Part shown: one piece after another, positions 25,758 through 34,629 of the stretch
Layout of the letters: every line of letters starts with the position of its first letter
Position numbering within the stretch: the stretch's first letter is position 1
Assembly: GCF_006517235.1 (NCBI RefSeq)
Contig: NZ_CP041188.1
Location: 4,340,001-4,404,000, forward strand
Direction: 5' to 3'
DNA length: 64,000 nucleotides
DNA from: Pseudarthrobacter sp. NIBRBAC000502772
GTDB taxonomy: Bacteria; Actinomycetota; Actinomycetes; Actinomycetales; Micrococcaceae
Made by a program: the position numbers and the translations under genes
The notes under the pieces: model-generated
The model's input: the letters and a program-made list of their open reading frames with translations, nothing else
The model's database searches: none
Told to the model about the DNA's origin: nothing

Positions 25758-27059
25758 TTACTTGACGCTCAGGCCCTGGGCCTTGAGGGCATCCACTGTC
25801 TTGGTTTGCGCGGCGCTGAAAGCGTCGGCGAGTGTTCCGTTACCGGCCCATGCCTTTGAGAGCCCGTCGTCCAGGTCTTTGGTTGTCTGGGGCATGTTGG
25901 GTCCCCAGACCCAGCTGGTGTCCACGTTGTTCGAGGCAGCCTTGAAAACGTCAAAGATCTTTTGGCCGCTGAAGTACTCATCGGGCTTGGTCAGGGACGG
26001 CAGGTCAAGAAGTGCTTTCGCGGCCGGGTACAGGGCCGCCTCTTCGATCAGTGCGGAGTAGGCGTCCTTATCGGTACTCATCCAGTTGGCGAAGGTCCAG
26101 GCAGCCTCAGGAGTGTCGCAGCCCTTGAGCACTGCGGTAGCCGAGCCACCCGCGTTGCCAACCTTGTCCTCCCCGGCAGCCCACTGGGGCATGGGAGCTA
26201 CAGCCCATTTGCCGGCACCGGCTTTGGCGTCACCCTTGATGACGCCGGCTTGCCACACGGGGCCAACGAGCGTGGCAATGGAGCCGTCACCCAGTCCCTT
26301 GAACCAGGCAGGATCGTACATGGGTGCCTCGCTGATGACCTTGGCGTCCACCAGACCTTGCCAGTAATCGGCCACCTTCTTGTTGGCGTCCGAGTCGAGC
26401 GAAACGTCCCAGCTGTCGCCGTCGATACCAAACCACGGAGCTCCGGCCTGCCAGGCCAAGCCGGCGTAGTCGTAGTTCAGGTAAGGCGAAGAGATGGATA
26501 TATTGCTGTCCGCGGCCTTGAGCTTCTCAGCGGCCTGCTTGTATTCGTCCCACGTTGTGGGCACTGCGACGCCGTGCTGGGCAAAGAGCTCCTTGTTGTA
26601 GAACAGCGCCATCGGAGCCGTGTCAACAGGTGCGGCATAGACCTTTCCGCCGGGGCTCACTGCCTTCCAGGTCCAGTCAACGTATTCGCCCTCGTTCTTA
26701 CTGGCGTAGCTGGTGACGTCTTCCAGGGCGCCCTGGGCCGCGAAACTTGTCAGGGTTTCATACCCAACCTGTCCCAGGCAGGCCGCGCTGTCGGCTTTGA
26801 CCGCATTGAGCATTTTCTCGTAGCCGCCCTTGGCACCTGGCTGGACCTCTTCGTAAACGACTTTGATGTCCGGGTGGGAGGCGTTGAAGGCCTTGACGGC
26901 GTCAGCGTAGCCAGGCGCCCAGCCCCAGAATTTTACTTCCTGAACGCCTGCGGGCGAACCGGACGTTGCCGGCTCACCGCCTCCCCCGGTGCCGCACGCC
27001 GTCAGGGCCAAAGCTCCGACTGCGGCCACACCCGCAGCCCAAACGGTTGACTTTTTCAT
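25758..27059 (-). CDS. ABC sugar importer solute-binding lipoprotein
   Basis: A 433-residue family 1 solute-binding protein. The start is set at 27059 (MKKSTVWAAG) behind AAGGAG; the upstream extension of the frame has no ribosome site and would hide the signal peptide. The lipobox is LTAC (Cys22), followed by a Gly-rich linker. Motifs include VKFWGWAPGYADAVKAFNASHPDIK and the substrate-cleft WAPGYA region. It is first in the GH35 operon. By context the ligand may be the core-1 disaccharide freed by the GH101 enzyme encoded at 28497-32879; that is inference. Confidence 0.94.
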   Translation of the reverse strand: MKKSTVWAAGVAAVGALALTACGTGGGGEPATSGSPAGVQEVKFWGWAPGYADAVKAFNASHPDIKVVYEEVQPGAKGGYEKMLNAVKADSAACLGQVGYETLTSFAAQGALEDVTSYASKNEGEYVDWTWKAVSPGGKVYAAPVDTAPMALFYNKELFAQHGVAVPTTWDEYKQAAEKLKAADSNISISSPYLNYDYAGLAWQAGAPWFGIDGDSWDVSLDSDANKKVADYWQGLVDAKVISEAPMYDPAWFKGLGDGSIATLVGPVWQAGVIKGDAKAGAGKWAVAPMPQWAAGEDKVGNAGGSATAVLKGCDTPEAAWTFANWMSTDKDAYSALIEEAALYPAAKALLDLPSLTKPDEYFSGQKIFDVFKAASNNVDTSWVWGPNMPQTTKDLDDGLSKAWAGNGTLADAFSAAQTKTVDALKAQGLSVK

Positions 27060-27204
27060 TTTTTCTCCTTGTGACCGCAGCAGGACAGCCCGAACGGGCC
27101 GAAGTGACTTGAGTGGCAGAAAGCGGAACGGGTTCCAGATTCGTTTGCCGGTGGGTACCGACGAAGCTGGCCGGTCCCTGTAAGTGACGAGTATTACACG
27201 CAAT

Positions 27205-27287
27205 GTTACCCATAACAACCCCCAATCGATAAGAGTTTTCGATCGTTTGTGCGCCAACAGGGTTACGGATAACAACTGACTTATACT
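27205..27287. promoter_or_regulatory. Divergent regulatory region of GH35 operon and LacI gene with two operator copies
   Basis: GTTACCCATAACAAC (27205-27219) and GTTACGGATAACAAC (27262-27276) are two same-orientation copies of one 15-base element with GTTA/TAAC arms. The first overlaps a possible minus-strand -35 (TTGTTA) with AATACT 17 bases on. The second lies just before TATACT (27282-27287), a -10 candidate for the LacI gene. Autoregulation and control of the GH35 operon by the product of 27317-28336 is the simplest reading. Confidence 0.6.
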
Positions 27288-27316
27288 GGCTGGGAGGCTA
27301 AAACTAGGGGGCAAAA

Positions 27317-28336
27317 GTGACAGCACAGGCGGGACGACGCGGTACAGCCATGCGCGATGTAGCTCTGGCTGCGGGGGTATCGGCACAGACTGTTTCCAGG
27401 GTTCTCAGCGGCCATCCCAACGTTCAGGAGAGCACCCGCGCGAAAGTCCTGGCGGCGGTCGAACGGCTGGGATACAGGCTCAACCACATGCCCCGCGCCC
27501 TCGCAACAGGGCGTTCCATGACAGTCGGCTTCATTACCCTTGCATCAAGCTTTTACTCCCGGGCCGCTTTGGCCCTGGGAGTTGAACAGGCCGCCCGGGA
27601 GTCGGGCTATACCGTCAACACGGCCACCACGGCCTCACTGGATGCAGCGGCGGTGGGTGTGGCCATCAACAGGCTCATTGAGCAGGGCGTTGACGGCCTG
27701 ATTATTGCTGTCCCCCTCATCGATCTCGACGAGCCGCTGGAAAAGCTCATCCGCGTTCTGCCCACGGTCACACTGGACGGATCCGGCACTTCGTCGGCAG
27801 ACGTTGTCGCAATAGACCAGTCCGTCGCTGTCCGCCTCGCGACCGAGCACCTCCTTGGCCTTGGACATCGCACCGTCTGGCATGTGGCCGGACCGCCCCA
27901 ATGGTCGGATGCCATCAGCCGCGTTGCCGGCTGGCGGGCGGCGCTGACTGAGGCAGGACGTGAAGTTCCCCCGGAACTCTACGGAGACTGGTCCCCCGAA
28001 TCGGGCTACCGCAACGGCCTCCTCCTGGCCCGGATGCCGGACGTTACCGCTGTCCTGGTTGCAAGCGATGAGATGGCTTTTGGCCTCATGCGGGCAATGA
28101 GCGAGCTTGGCCGGCGCATACCTGAGGACGTTTCAGTGGTGGGAATCGACAACATTGCCCTGGCCGCCTACGCGAATCCGCCCCTCACCACGGTGAGCCA
28201 GTCCTTCGAGCAGACCGGACGTCGGGCCGTTGTGCACCTGCTGCGTCAGCTGCAGGAGCCGGGGACCACTTTCGAACCCGAAGTCGTGGCACCGGAGCTG
28301 ATCATTCGCGCCACCACCTGCCCTCCCGGACGTTGA
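27317..28336 (+). CDS. LacI family transcriptional regulator
   Basis: A 339-residue repressor starting GTG at 27317 after AGGGGG. The helix-turn-helix and hinge are at residues about 12-65 (MRDVALAAGVSAQTVSRVLSG), followed by a sugar sensor domain with typical RATEHLL-like, DAISRVAGWRAAL and VVGIDNIALAAY segments. It is divergent from the GH35 importer operon and 160 bases upstream of the GH101 gene on the same strand, so it may govern both. Two copies of a candidate operator flank its promoter. Confidence 0.94.
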   Translation: MTAQAGRRGTAMRDVALAAGVSAQTVSRVLSGHPNVQESTRAKVLAAVERLGYRLNHMPRALATGRSMTVGFITLASSFYSRAALALGVEQAARESGYTVNTATTASLDAAAVGVAINRLIEQGVDGLIIAVPLIDLDEPLEKLIRVLPTVTLDGSGTSSADVVAIDQSVAVRLATEHLLGLGHRTVWHVAGPPQWSDAISRVAGWRAALTEAGREVPPELYGDWSPESGYRNGLLLARMPDVTAVLVASDEMAFGLMRAMSELGRRIPEDVSVVGIDNIALAAYANPPLTTVSQSFEQTGRRAVVHLLRQLQEPGTTFEPEVVAPELIIRATTCPPGR

Positions 28337-28440
28337 TCTTCGGCTCTACGTAGGCCTGGCCTCCTCCTCGGCTCTGCACGGTCCGTCCGCATCCTTCGAA
28401 CGCGACCCCCTTGCCAAATGAGTTTTTGACCCGCACTCTT

Positions 28441-28487
28441 TTAACGATGCAAGCACATGAGCGATATCGCCCCTAAAAAATCGTTAA
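28441..28487 (+). promoter_or_regulatory. Inverted repeat and palindrome in the GH101 leader
   Basis: TTAACGAT (28441-28448) and ATCGTTAA (28480-28487) are perfect inverted copies 31 bases apart, enclosing the perfect palindrome GCGATATCGC (28461-28470). The right copy runs into the AAGGA ribosome site (28486-28490) of the GH101 gene. It could be tandem operators or an RNA stem masking the ribosome site. TTGACC at 28426-28431 is a possible -35, but no good -10 follows it. Confidence 0.45.
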
Positions 28488-28496
28488 GGATCATTT

Positions 28497-31400
28497 ATGT
28501 CCAATATTTTGTCACCGCGGCGGCTCACCAGTTTGAGCTTGGCGTGTGTTTTGGCCTCCGCTTCCCTGCCATTCCTGTCGATCTCAGCTGCGCAAGCTGC
28601 GCCGTTGCCGGGAACCGAAACAATCACGTCCGATCAGATTTCCGTCTTGGTATCCGCTTCGTTTCCACAGGTGGTGACGTACACGGATGTACGCACCGGC
28701 GCCATGCTTCACGGCACCGCAGAGCAGCTGAACACGATCACCATCAACGGCACGGAACATCTGGTTTCGACGACGTCAGCCAAGACCGACGCCGGGTCGG
28801 TGAACTATGTCATGACTGTTCCCGGAATGGGTGGCATCACGCTGGAGGCCCGCCTCTCAGTAGAGGGGAGCGCCGTCAACTTCAACGTTACGAAAATCAA
28901 TGACACAGCGGAGAACAAGGTTTCGACGCTGCAGCTGCCCAAGCTGAACCTTGCAACTGTGTCCTCTGCTGAACCCGCCGCGCAGGTCTCTGCTGCCGAC
29001 CTTTCAGTGGACCGCGGCGCCACCGGTGATGAATTTATTCCGGTAACCGGTGCAACTCCCCTGGATGCTGTTGCCAAGAGTTCCGCCTACGTGCTTGCGA
29101 ACACTTCCCAAATCGCAGCCGCGTTCGAATCCAACTCCCTTTACGACACTTCCTCCGGCCCCGGCGCCAAGGACAAGGGGCGCTTTTGGCGCCAAGCCGT
29201 CAGCGACGGTGCCGGCGGGGTGAAAATCGGCGTTGCCAGCGGACAGTGGCTCTACAGGACCGCCGGTTCCGACCAGACCGAGGAACTGCCGTGGACACGG
29301 GTGGCCATCACCACGGACGCCAACGCAGATTCCGTCGTTGACTGGCAGGACGCGGCGATCGCCATGCGATCGATTGAGGTCAAGGCCTTCAAGGGCGAAC
29401 AGACACCTGACAACGTCATCACCCACATCCCGTTCAACTTCGCTTCGCAGGCGACCCACCCGTTCCTGCGGACCCTCGATGACGTCAAGCGCATCTCCCT
29501 GGCCACCGACGGCCTCGGCCAGGTGGCCATGCTCAAGGGCTTCACCAGCGAAGGCCACGACTCGGCCAACACGGACTATGGCGACAACTTCAACACCCGG
29601 GCCGGCGGCCTTGAAGACCTCAACAAGCTTGTCTCGGCAGGCAAGGCATGGAATGCCTCCTTCGGCGTCCACATCAACGCCACGGAGATCTACCCCGAGG
29701 CCAAGTCCTTCAGCGAAGATCTCCTGACGGCGGACAAGCGCCTCGGCTGGAACTGGCTGGATCAGTCCTACACGATCAACCAGCGCCAGGACATCAACTC
29801 CGGCAAACTGGCCCAGCGCATCAAGGAACTCGCCGACGCCACCGACGACAACCTCGACTTCGCCTATGTGGACGTCTACTACGAATATGGCTGGCTCGCC
29901 GAGACCATCCAGAAAGAACTCATCAAGAATGGCTTCCGCGTTGGTTCCGAGTGGGCCGACAAGCTCTCCCGCAACAACACCTGGTCGCACTGGGCCAATG
30001 ATGAGAAGTACGGCGGCAGCACCAACAAGGGCGTCAACTCGCAGATCCTGCGCTTCATCAACAACACGCAGTCCGACGTTTGGAACCCGGACGCCAAGCT
30101 GGGCGTCTCGCATATCGTGGAATTCGAAGGCTGGACGGGCCAGAACGATTACAACGCGTTCTATAACAACATCTGGACCGCCAACCTGCCGGCGAAGTAC
30201 CTGCAGCACCACGAGATCACCAAGTGGACCGCCGACCGCATCGACCTCGCCGACGGCGTGGCAGTCACTGGCAACACGGCCGCGGCACGCGACATCACGG
30301 TCAACGGCGTCTCCGTGCTCCAGGGCGACAAGTACCTGCTCCCCTGGGCCTCCACGGCGGGCGGCGCCCTGGACAAGCTCTACCACCACAACCCGGCCGG
30401 CGGCAGCACCACCTGGACGCTCACCGACGCCTACCGCAACGCGACCAGCCTCCAGCAGTTCAAACTGACGGACAGCGGACGCATCAAGGTGGCCGACATC
30501 CCGGTGGTCAATGGTCAGGTCACCCTCGCCGCCGATCCCGGCCAGCCCTACGTGCTGACCGCCAACGCCGCCACCGTCAGCGTCCCCGCCGACGCCTCCT
30601 TCGGCGAAGGCACCCGGATCAATGACCCGGGCTTCAACGCCGCGGACCTCAACAAGTGGAGCCCAACAGGCACGGCCGCGATCGTCCGCGATGCAAAGGG
30701 CCGCCGCTACGCCGAACTCGGCGCCGGCGCATCCTCCATCTCACAGCAGCTGCTGCCGTTCAAGGCCGGCACGTATTCCGTCAGCGCCGTCGTCGAAATC
30801 GAGCCCGGCCAGACGCGCCCCACCACCTTGGAGGTGCAGGTTCCCGGAGGCAAGACCGAGACCATCACCGTGGACAGCTCCAACGCGACGAACTTCGTCG
30901 CGGCCGATGAAAAGACCGGCACCAACTTCCAGCGCCTCCGCGTGCTCATCGATGTCCCCACGAACGGCACCCGCCCCACTATCAGCTTCCAGGCAGGCGA
31001 CGGCACAGCGAAGGTCCGCGTGGACGACTTCCGGGCCGTGGAAACGAAGCGTGTTCCCACCACCGGCGTCCTCAGTGAGGACTTTGAGAACGTTGACCAG
31101 GGCTGGGGACCGTTTGTGAAGGGCAACGCCGGCGGTTCCACCGATCCCCGCACGCACCTCACCGAACGCAACGCACCCTTCACCCAGAAGGGCTGGAACA
31201 CCAACGTCATCGACGAGGTCCTGGGCGGCACCTGGTCGCTCATCGCCCACGACGAAAACCTCGCCCCCAACGGCGGCCCCGGCATGGTTTACCGCACCAC
31301 CGGCCATACCGTGCCGTTCCAGGCAGGCCACAAGTACAAGGTCTCCTTCGACTACCAGAACTCCAAGGCAGGGCAGTACGCCTGGGTTTCCGGCTACGAT

Positions 31401-32879
31401 TCCCAGGCAGGTCCGGCAGTGACCGGAAGCCAGCCCCTCGGCGAGCAGACCACCACGGCACGCTTTGAGCAGGTCCTGGACACCGGCTTCTGCGGCGACT
31501 ACTTCGTCGGCCTGCAGCGCACCGGTTCTTCGAACGGTTCCGACTTCACCCTGGACAACCTCCTGGTCGAAGACCTCGGCGCGTCCGAAGCCGTACCGGC
31601 CTGTGCCCAGCTCAGCGCGGCCCTCCAGGGCGACGTGGTGCAGCAGGGCAAGGCCCAGGACTTCGTGACCACGTTCGTTTCCGATGAACCGGCCGCGATC
31701 GCGGGCCTGGCCGTGGAACTCGAACTGCCGCAGGGCTGGACGGCAACCCCGGCCACTCCCGCCACCGCCGCCACGCTCCCCGCCGGCGGACGCCTGGCCA
31801 CCACCTGGAAGCTGACCGCCCCGGCGGACGCCGATGGCGACTACACCGTCAAGGCCACGGCCCGCTACACCACCACCACGGAGCCGGCCGGTGCGCGCAC
31901 TATCAGCACCAGCACCTCGGTGCGAACGCTGCCCAAGCCGCCGCAGGCCACGGTCTTCGCCAGCGACCACCCGTGGGTGAGCGCCACGAACGGCTGGGGC
32001 CCGGTGGAGAAGGACATGTCCAACGGCGAGCAGGGCAGCGGCGACGGCCGCCCGCTGAAGCTCAACGGCACGGCCTTCGCGAAGGGCCTCGGCGCCCACG
32101 CCAACAGCACGGTCCGCTACTACCTCGGCGGCTACTGCACCTCCTTCACGGCCGTGGTGGGCATCGACGATGCCCAGGCAACACGCGGCAGTGTGAAGTT
32201 CTCCGTGGTGGCCGACGGCGCCACGAAGGTCACGACCCCCGTCCTGGGTGCGCTGAGTGCCCCGCTGCCGCTCACGGTGGATGTCACGGGCGCCGCCTAC
32301 GTTGACCTGGTGGCCAACGATTCAGGGGATGGGAACGGCAACGACCACGCCGATTGGGCGGAGGCAAAGTTCACCTGTTCCAGCTCCGCCACCGCCCCGC
32401 CTGTGACGCCGTCCGCCGGAGAACTCTCCGGCACGGTGTTCGCCTCCGACCTTCCCTGGGCAAGTTCCACCAACGGCTGGGGACCGGCGGAGCGCGACAT
32501 GGCCAACGGCGAGAGCGCGGCTGGCGACGGTCCCGCGATCAAGCTCGATGGCCGGAGCTATGCCAAGGGAATCGGCGTGCATGCCAACTCCAGCGTCAGG
32601 ATCAACACCCAGGCAAAGTGCCAGTCCTTCGAGGCCACGGTGGGTGTTGACGACATCAAACTGAACAAGGGACTTCACGGCTCCGTGATTTTCATTGTCA
32701 AGGGTGACGGCGTCGAGTTGTACCGAAGCCCCGTCGTCAGCGCGGACACCGCGGCGTTGCCGCTGAACGTCGATATCACCGGACGGCACGATGTCGAGCT
32801 CATCGCCTACAGTAACGGCGATGATACGGGCGACGACTGGGCAGACTGGGCAGAAGCAAGGTTCGTCTGCAATACGTAA
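28497..32879 (+). CDS. Secreted GH101 endo-alpha-N-acetylgalactosaminidase
   Basis: A 1460-residue exported enzyme that removes the core-1 disaccharide Gal-beta-1,3-GalNAc from Ser/Thr of mucin-type glycoproteins. Residues 1-38 are a Sec signal ending ISAAQAA. An N-terminal beta domain (about 40-270) is followed by the GH101 barrel, where FAYVDVYYE holds the likely nucleophile Asp459 and GSEWAD the likely acid/base Glu485; LGWNWLDQSY and HEITKW are also conserved. Beta-rich domains follow, then an NPCBM-associated (NEW3-like) domain at about 1045-1130 and two NPCBM carbohydrate-binding modules at about 1151-1300 and 1310-1460, each with the NGWGP and AKGxGxHANS motifs. It has no LPXTG anchor, so it is released. 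The upstream regulator and GH35 operon fit a shared pathway. Confidence 0.93.
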   Translation: MSNILSPRRLTSLSLACVLASASLPFLSISAAQAAPLPGTETITSDQISVLVSASFPQVVTYTDVRTGAMLHGTAEQLNTITINGTEHLVSTTSAKTDAGSVNYVMTVPGMGGITLEARLSVEGSAVNFNVTKINDTAENKVSTLQLPKLNLATVSSAEPAAQVSAADLSVDRGATGDEFIPVTGATPLDAVAKSSAYVLANTSQIAAAFESNSLYDTSSGPGAKDKGRFWRQAVSDGAGGVKIGVASGQWLYRTAGSDQTEELPWTRVAITTDANADSVVDWQDAAIAMRSIEVKAFKGEQTPDNVITHIPFNFASQATHPFLRTLDDVKRISLATDGLGQVAMLKGFTSEGHDSANTDYGDNFNTRAGGLEDLNKLVSAGKAWNASFGVHINATEIYPEAKSFSEDLLTADKRLGWNWLDQSYTINQRQDINSGKLAQRIKELADATDDNLDFAYVDVYYEYGWLAETIQKELIKNGFRVGSEWADKLSRNNTWSHWANDEKYGGSTNKGVNSQILRFINNTQSDVWNPDAKLGVSHIVEFEGWTGQNDYNAFYNNIWTANLPAKYLQHHEITKWTADRIDLADGVAVTGNTAAARDITVNGVSVLQGDKYLLPWASTAGGALDKLYHHNPAGGSTTWTLTDAYRNATSLQQFKLTDSGRIKVADIPVVNGQVTLAADPGQPYVLTANAATVSVPADASFGEGTRINDPGFNAADLNKWSPTGTAAIVRDAKGRRYAELGAGASSISQQLLPFKAGTYSVSAVVEIEPGQTRPTTLEVQVPGGKTETITVDSSNATNFVAADEKTGTNFQRLRVLIDVPTNGTRPTISFQAGDGTAKVRVDDFRAVETKRVPTTGVLSEDFENVDQGWGPFVKGNAGGSTDPRTHLTERNAPFTQKGWNTNVIDEVLGGTWSLIAHDENLAPNGGPGMVYRTTGHTVPFQAGHKYKVSFDYQNSKAGQYAWVSGYDSQAGPAVTGSQPLGEQTTTARFEQVLDTGFCGDYFVGLQRTGSSNGSDFTLDNLLVEDLGASEAVPACAQLSAALQGDVVQQGKAQDFVTTFVSDEPAAIAGLAVELELPQGWTATPATPATAATLPAGGRLATTWKLTAPADADGDYTVKATARYTTTTEPAGARTISTSTSVRTLPKPPQATVFASDHPWVSATNGWGPVEKDMSNGEQGSGDGRPLKLNGTAFAKGLGAHANSTVRYYLGGYCTSFTAVVGIDDAQATRGSVKFSVVADGATKVTTPVLGALSAPLPLTVDVTGAAYVDLVANDSGDGNGNDHADWAEAKFTCSSSATAPPVTPSAGELSGTVFASDLPWASSTNGWGPAERDMANGESAAGDGPAIKLDGRSYAKGIGVHANSSVRINTQAKCQSFEATVGVDDIKLNKGLHGSVIFIVKGDGVELYRSPVVSADTAALPLNVDITGRHDVELIAYSNGDDTGDDWADWAEARFVCNT

Positions 32880-32895
32880 ACAAGAACAGAACGCA

Positions 32896-32928
32896 AAACG
32901 CTCGGCTGGGGTACCCAGCCGAGCGTTT
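32896..32928. terminator. 15-bp perfect stem terminator after GH101 gene
   Basis: Arms 32896-32910 and 32914-32928 pair fully around a 3-base loop, with AAA before and TTT at the end of the stem. It lies between the GH101 stop and the convergent DeoR stop at 32988 and can act on both strands. Confidence 0.88.
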
Positions 32929-32987
32929 GTGTAATGCGGCCGGGCACCGGCTGCGTCTAGATCACCGCGGCCTGCAGCCCGGAAAGC

Positions 32988-33773
32988 TTATGAAGCGACG
33001 GACACTTTGGTTCCCGTGGCTTCGAAGGCGGCCCGATCCTTAGCCGAAATGCCCGCATCCGTGAGAAGCCGCGCGAACGTATAGCCGGCCATGGTTGCAA
33101 AGGCTCGCTTGCCGACTTTGGAGGAATCAGCGAGTACGTAGGACACCGCTGCCCGGCGGGCCATCAGGACGTTGATTGCGGCTTCGCCTTCGTCGGAGAT
33201 TGTGGGACCCAGGACGGGATCGATGCCGTTGACCCCAATGAATGCCATGTCAAGGGCGATCCGGTCCATCAGGAGCTCGGTGTACGGACCGACGAGTTCG
33301 TAGGAGCGCGGACTCAGGATCCCTCCGGTGACCATAACCTTGATGTTTGGCCGGACCGCCAGGCGTGCCGCAATATTTATGGCATTAGTTACCACAGTCA
33401 ACATCGGACGGTCCGATCTCACGCTGAGGTCCGGGCGGGTGGCCAGCACCTGGGCAAGGGCCGTCGTCGTGGTTCCTCCCGAAAGGCCAATGACCGACCC
33501 CGGCATAACAAGGGCGGAAGCTGCCAGGGCGATACGTTGCTTGGCTTCGGCGTTGTCGTCCCGGTTGTAGCGCCCAGGCAGGTCGTAGGCCACCGAACCG
33601 GTTGTTGCTCCCCCGTGGGTGCGGGTGAGGAGCTGCTGCTTGGCGAGGCTGTCAAGGTCGCGACGGGCCGTGGCCGGTGAGACACCGAGTTTCTCAACAA
33701 CCTCTTCGATCTCGATTTCCCCCGACTCGGCGAGCAGATCAAGTATCGCTGCGAGCCGGTCGGTGCGGGTCAT
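32988..33773 (-). CDS. DeoR family transcriptional regulator (AgaR-like)
   Basis: A 261-residue repressor. The start is chosen at 33773 (MTRTDRLAAILDLL) behind AAAGG; an ATG at 33791 would overlap the aldolase stop and lacks a ribosome site. Residues about 5-58 are the DeoR winged helix (LGVSPATARRDLDSLAKQQLLTRTHGG). The rest is the sugar-phosphate-sensing domain with LSGGTTTTALAQVL and VLADSSKVGKRAF. It is the last gene of the SIS-ROK-PfkB-aldolase operon. DeoR proteins usually sense a phosphorylated intermediate, so galactosamine-6-P or tagatose (bis)phosphate is a likely effector. Confidence 0.93.
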   Translation of the reverse strand: MTRTDRLAAILDLLAESGEIEIEEVVEKLGVSPATARRDLDSLAKQQLLTRTHGGATTGSVAYDLPGRYNRDDNAEAKQRIALAASALVMPGSVIGLSGGTTTTALAQVLATRPDLSVRSDRPMLTVVTNAINIAARLAVRPNIKVMVTGGILSPRSYELVGPYTELLMDRIALDMAFIGVNGIDPVLGPTISDEGEAAINVLMARRAAVSYVLADSSKVGKRAFATMAGYTFARLLTDAGISAKDRAAFEATGTKVSVAS

Positions 33774-33783
33774 TCGAAGCCTT

Positions 33784-34629
33784 TCAGGCATGGGGCCTGT
33801 CCGCGAACAGCCTCAACAGCCGGGAAACTTCCGGCACTAAGGCTGCGCGTCCGGCCTTGAAGTATTTTCGCGAGTCTACAGCCGCCGGGTCTGCGACCAG
33901 ATACTCTCGGACGGCCCGTGTGAAGAACCCGTTCAAATGGGTGGACACATTGATCTTAGTCATGCCGGCGGAGATGGCGGCGACGATGGCCGCGTCGGAG
34001 ACTCCTGACGAACCGTGCAGCACGAGGGGGACGTCCAGGGCCGCTTTCAGCCGGGCGATGAGCCTGAGGTCCAGTGAGGCATTTCGTTCCGTCATGGCAT
34101 GGGATGAGCCGACGGCGACAGCCAGCGAATCCACGCCGGTGGCCGCTACGAAAGCCGCGGCCTCGGCCGGGTCCGTGCGCACACCCGGGGCATGGGCCCC
34201 GTTCTTCCCGCCGACCTTGCCCAACTCAGCCTCGATATATACGCCGCGGGCACGGGCATAGTCACTGACGCGACGGGTAGCTGCGACGTTTTGCTCATAG
34301 TCCAGCCGGGATCCGTCGAACATCACGGAACCAAAACCCAGGTCAACAGCCTGGCGAGCGAGCTCTTCAGACTCGGCGTGGTCCAGATGTAGGGCAACGG
34401 GAACGGATGCCTTGTCGGCGGCAGCCAGCGACGCCAGTGCCAAGGGCTCAAGGCCGCCGTGGAACCTAGCGCAATTTTCGGAGATCTGGAGGATCACTGG
34501 AAGTTCGGCTTCCTCCGCTCCCGCAATGAGAGCCTCCAGCGTCTCCAGGTGGATGACGTTGAACGCACCTTGTCCGGCCCAGCGCGTTGCGGCCTGGTCC
34601 ATCAGCTCGCGGGTGGTGGCCAGTGTCAT
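33784..34629 (-). CDS. Class II aldolase, probable tagatose-1,6-bisphosphate aldolase
   Basis: A 281-residue zinc-dependent ketose-bisphosphate aldolase that splits tagatose (or fructose) 1,6-bisphosphate into dihydroxyacetone phosphate and glyceraldehyde 3-phosphate. The start at 34629 overlaps the kinase stop by ATGA and has AGAAGGAG upstream. Visible motifs: GAFNVIHLETLEAL near the N-terminus, the Zn/catalytic VALHLDHAES, a FDGSRLDYEQN phosphate loop, LVLHGSSGVSD and MTKINVSTHLN. The length fits the GatY/KbaY class. The assignment to tagatose rather than fructose bisphosphate rests on the neighbouring PfkB kinase and SIS isomerase. Confidence 0.9.
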   Translation of the reverse strand: MTLATTRELMDQAATRWAGQGAFNVIHLETLEALIAGAEEAELPVILQISENCARFHGGLEPLALASLAAADKASVPVALHLDHAESEELARQAVDLGFGSVMFDGSRLDYEQNVAATRRVSDYARARGVYIEAELGKVGGKNGAHAPGVRTDPAEAAAFVAATGVDSLAVAVGSSHAMTERNASLDLRLIARLKAALDVPLVLHGSSGVSDAAIVAAISAGMTKINVSTHLNGFFTRAVREYLVADPAAVDSRKYFKAGRAALVPEVSRLLRLFADRPHA

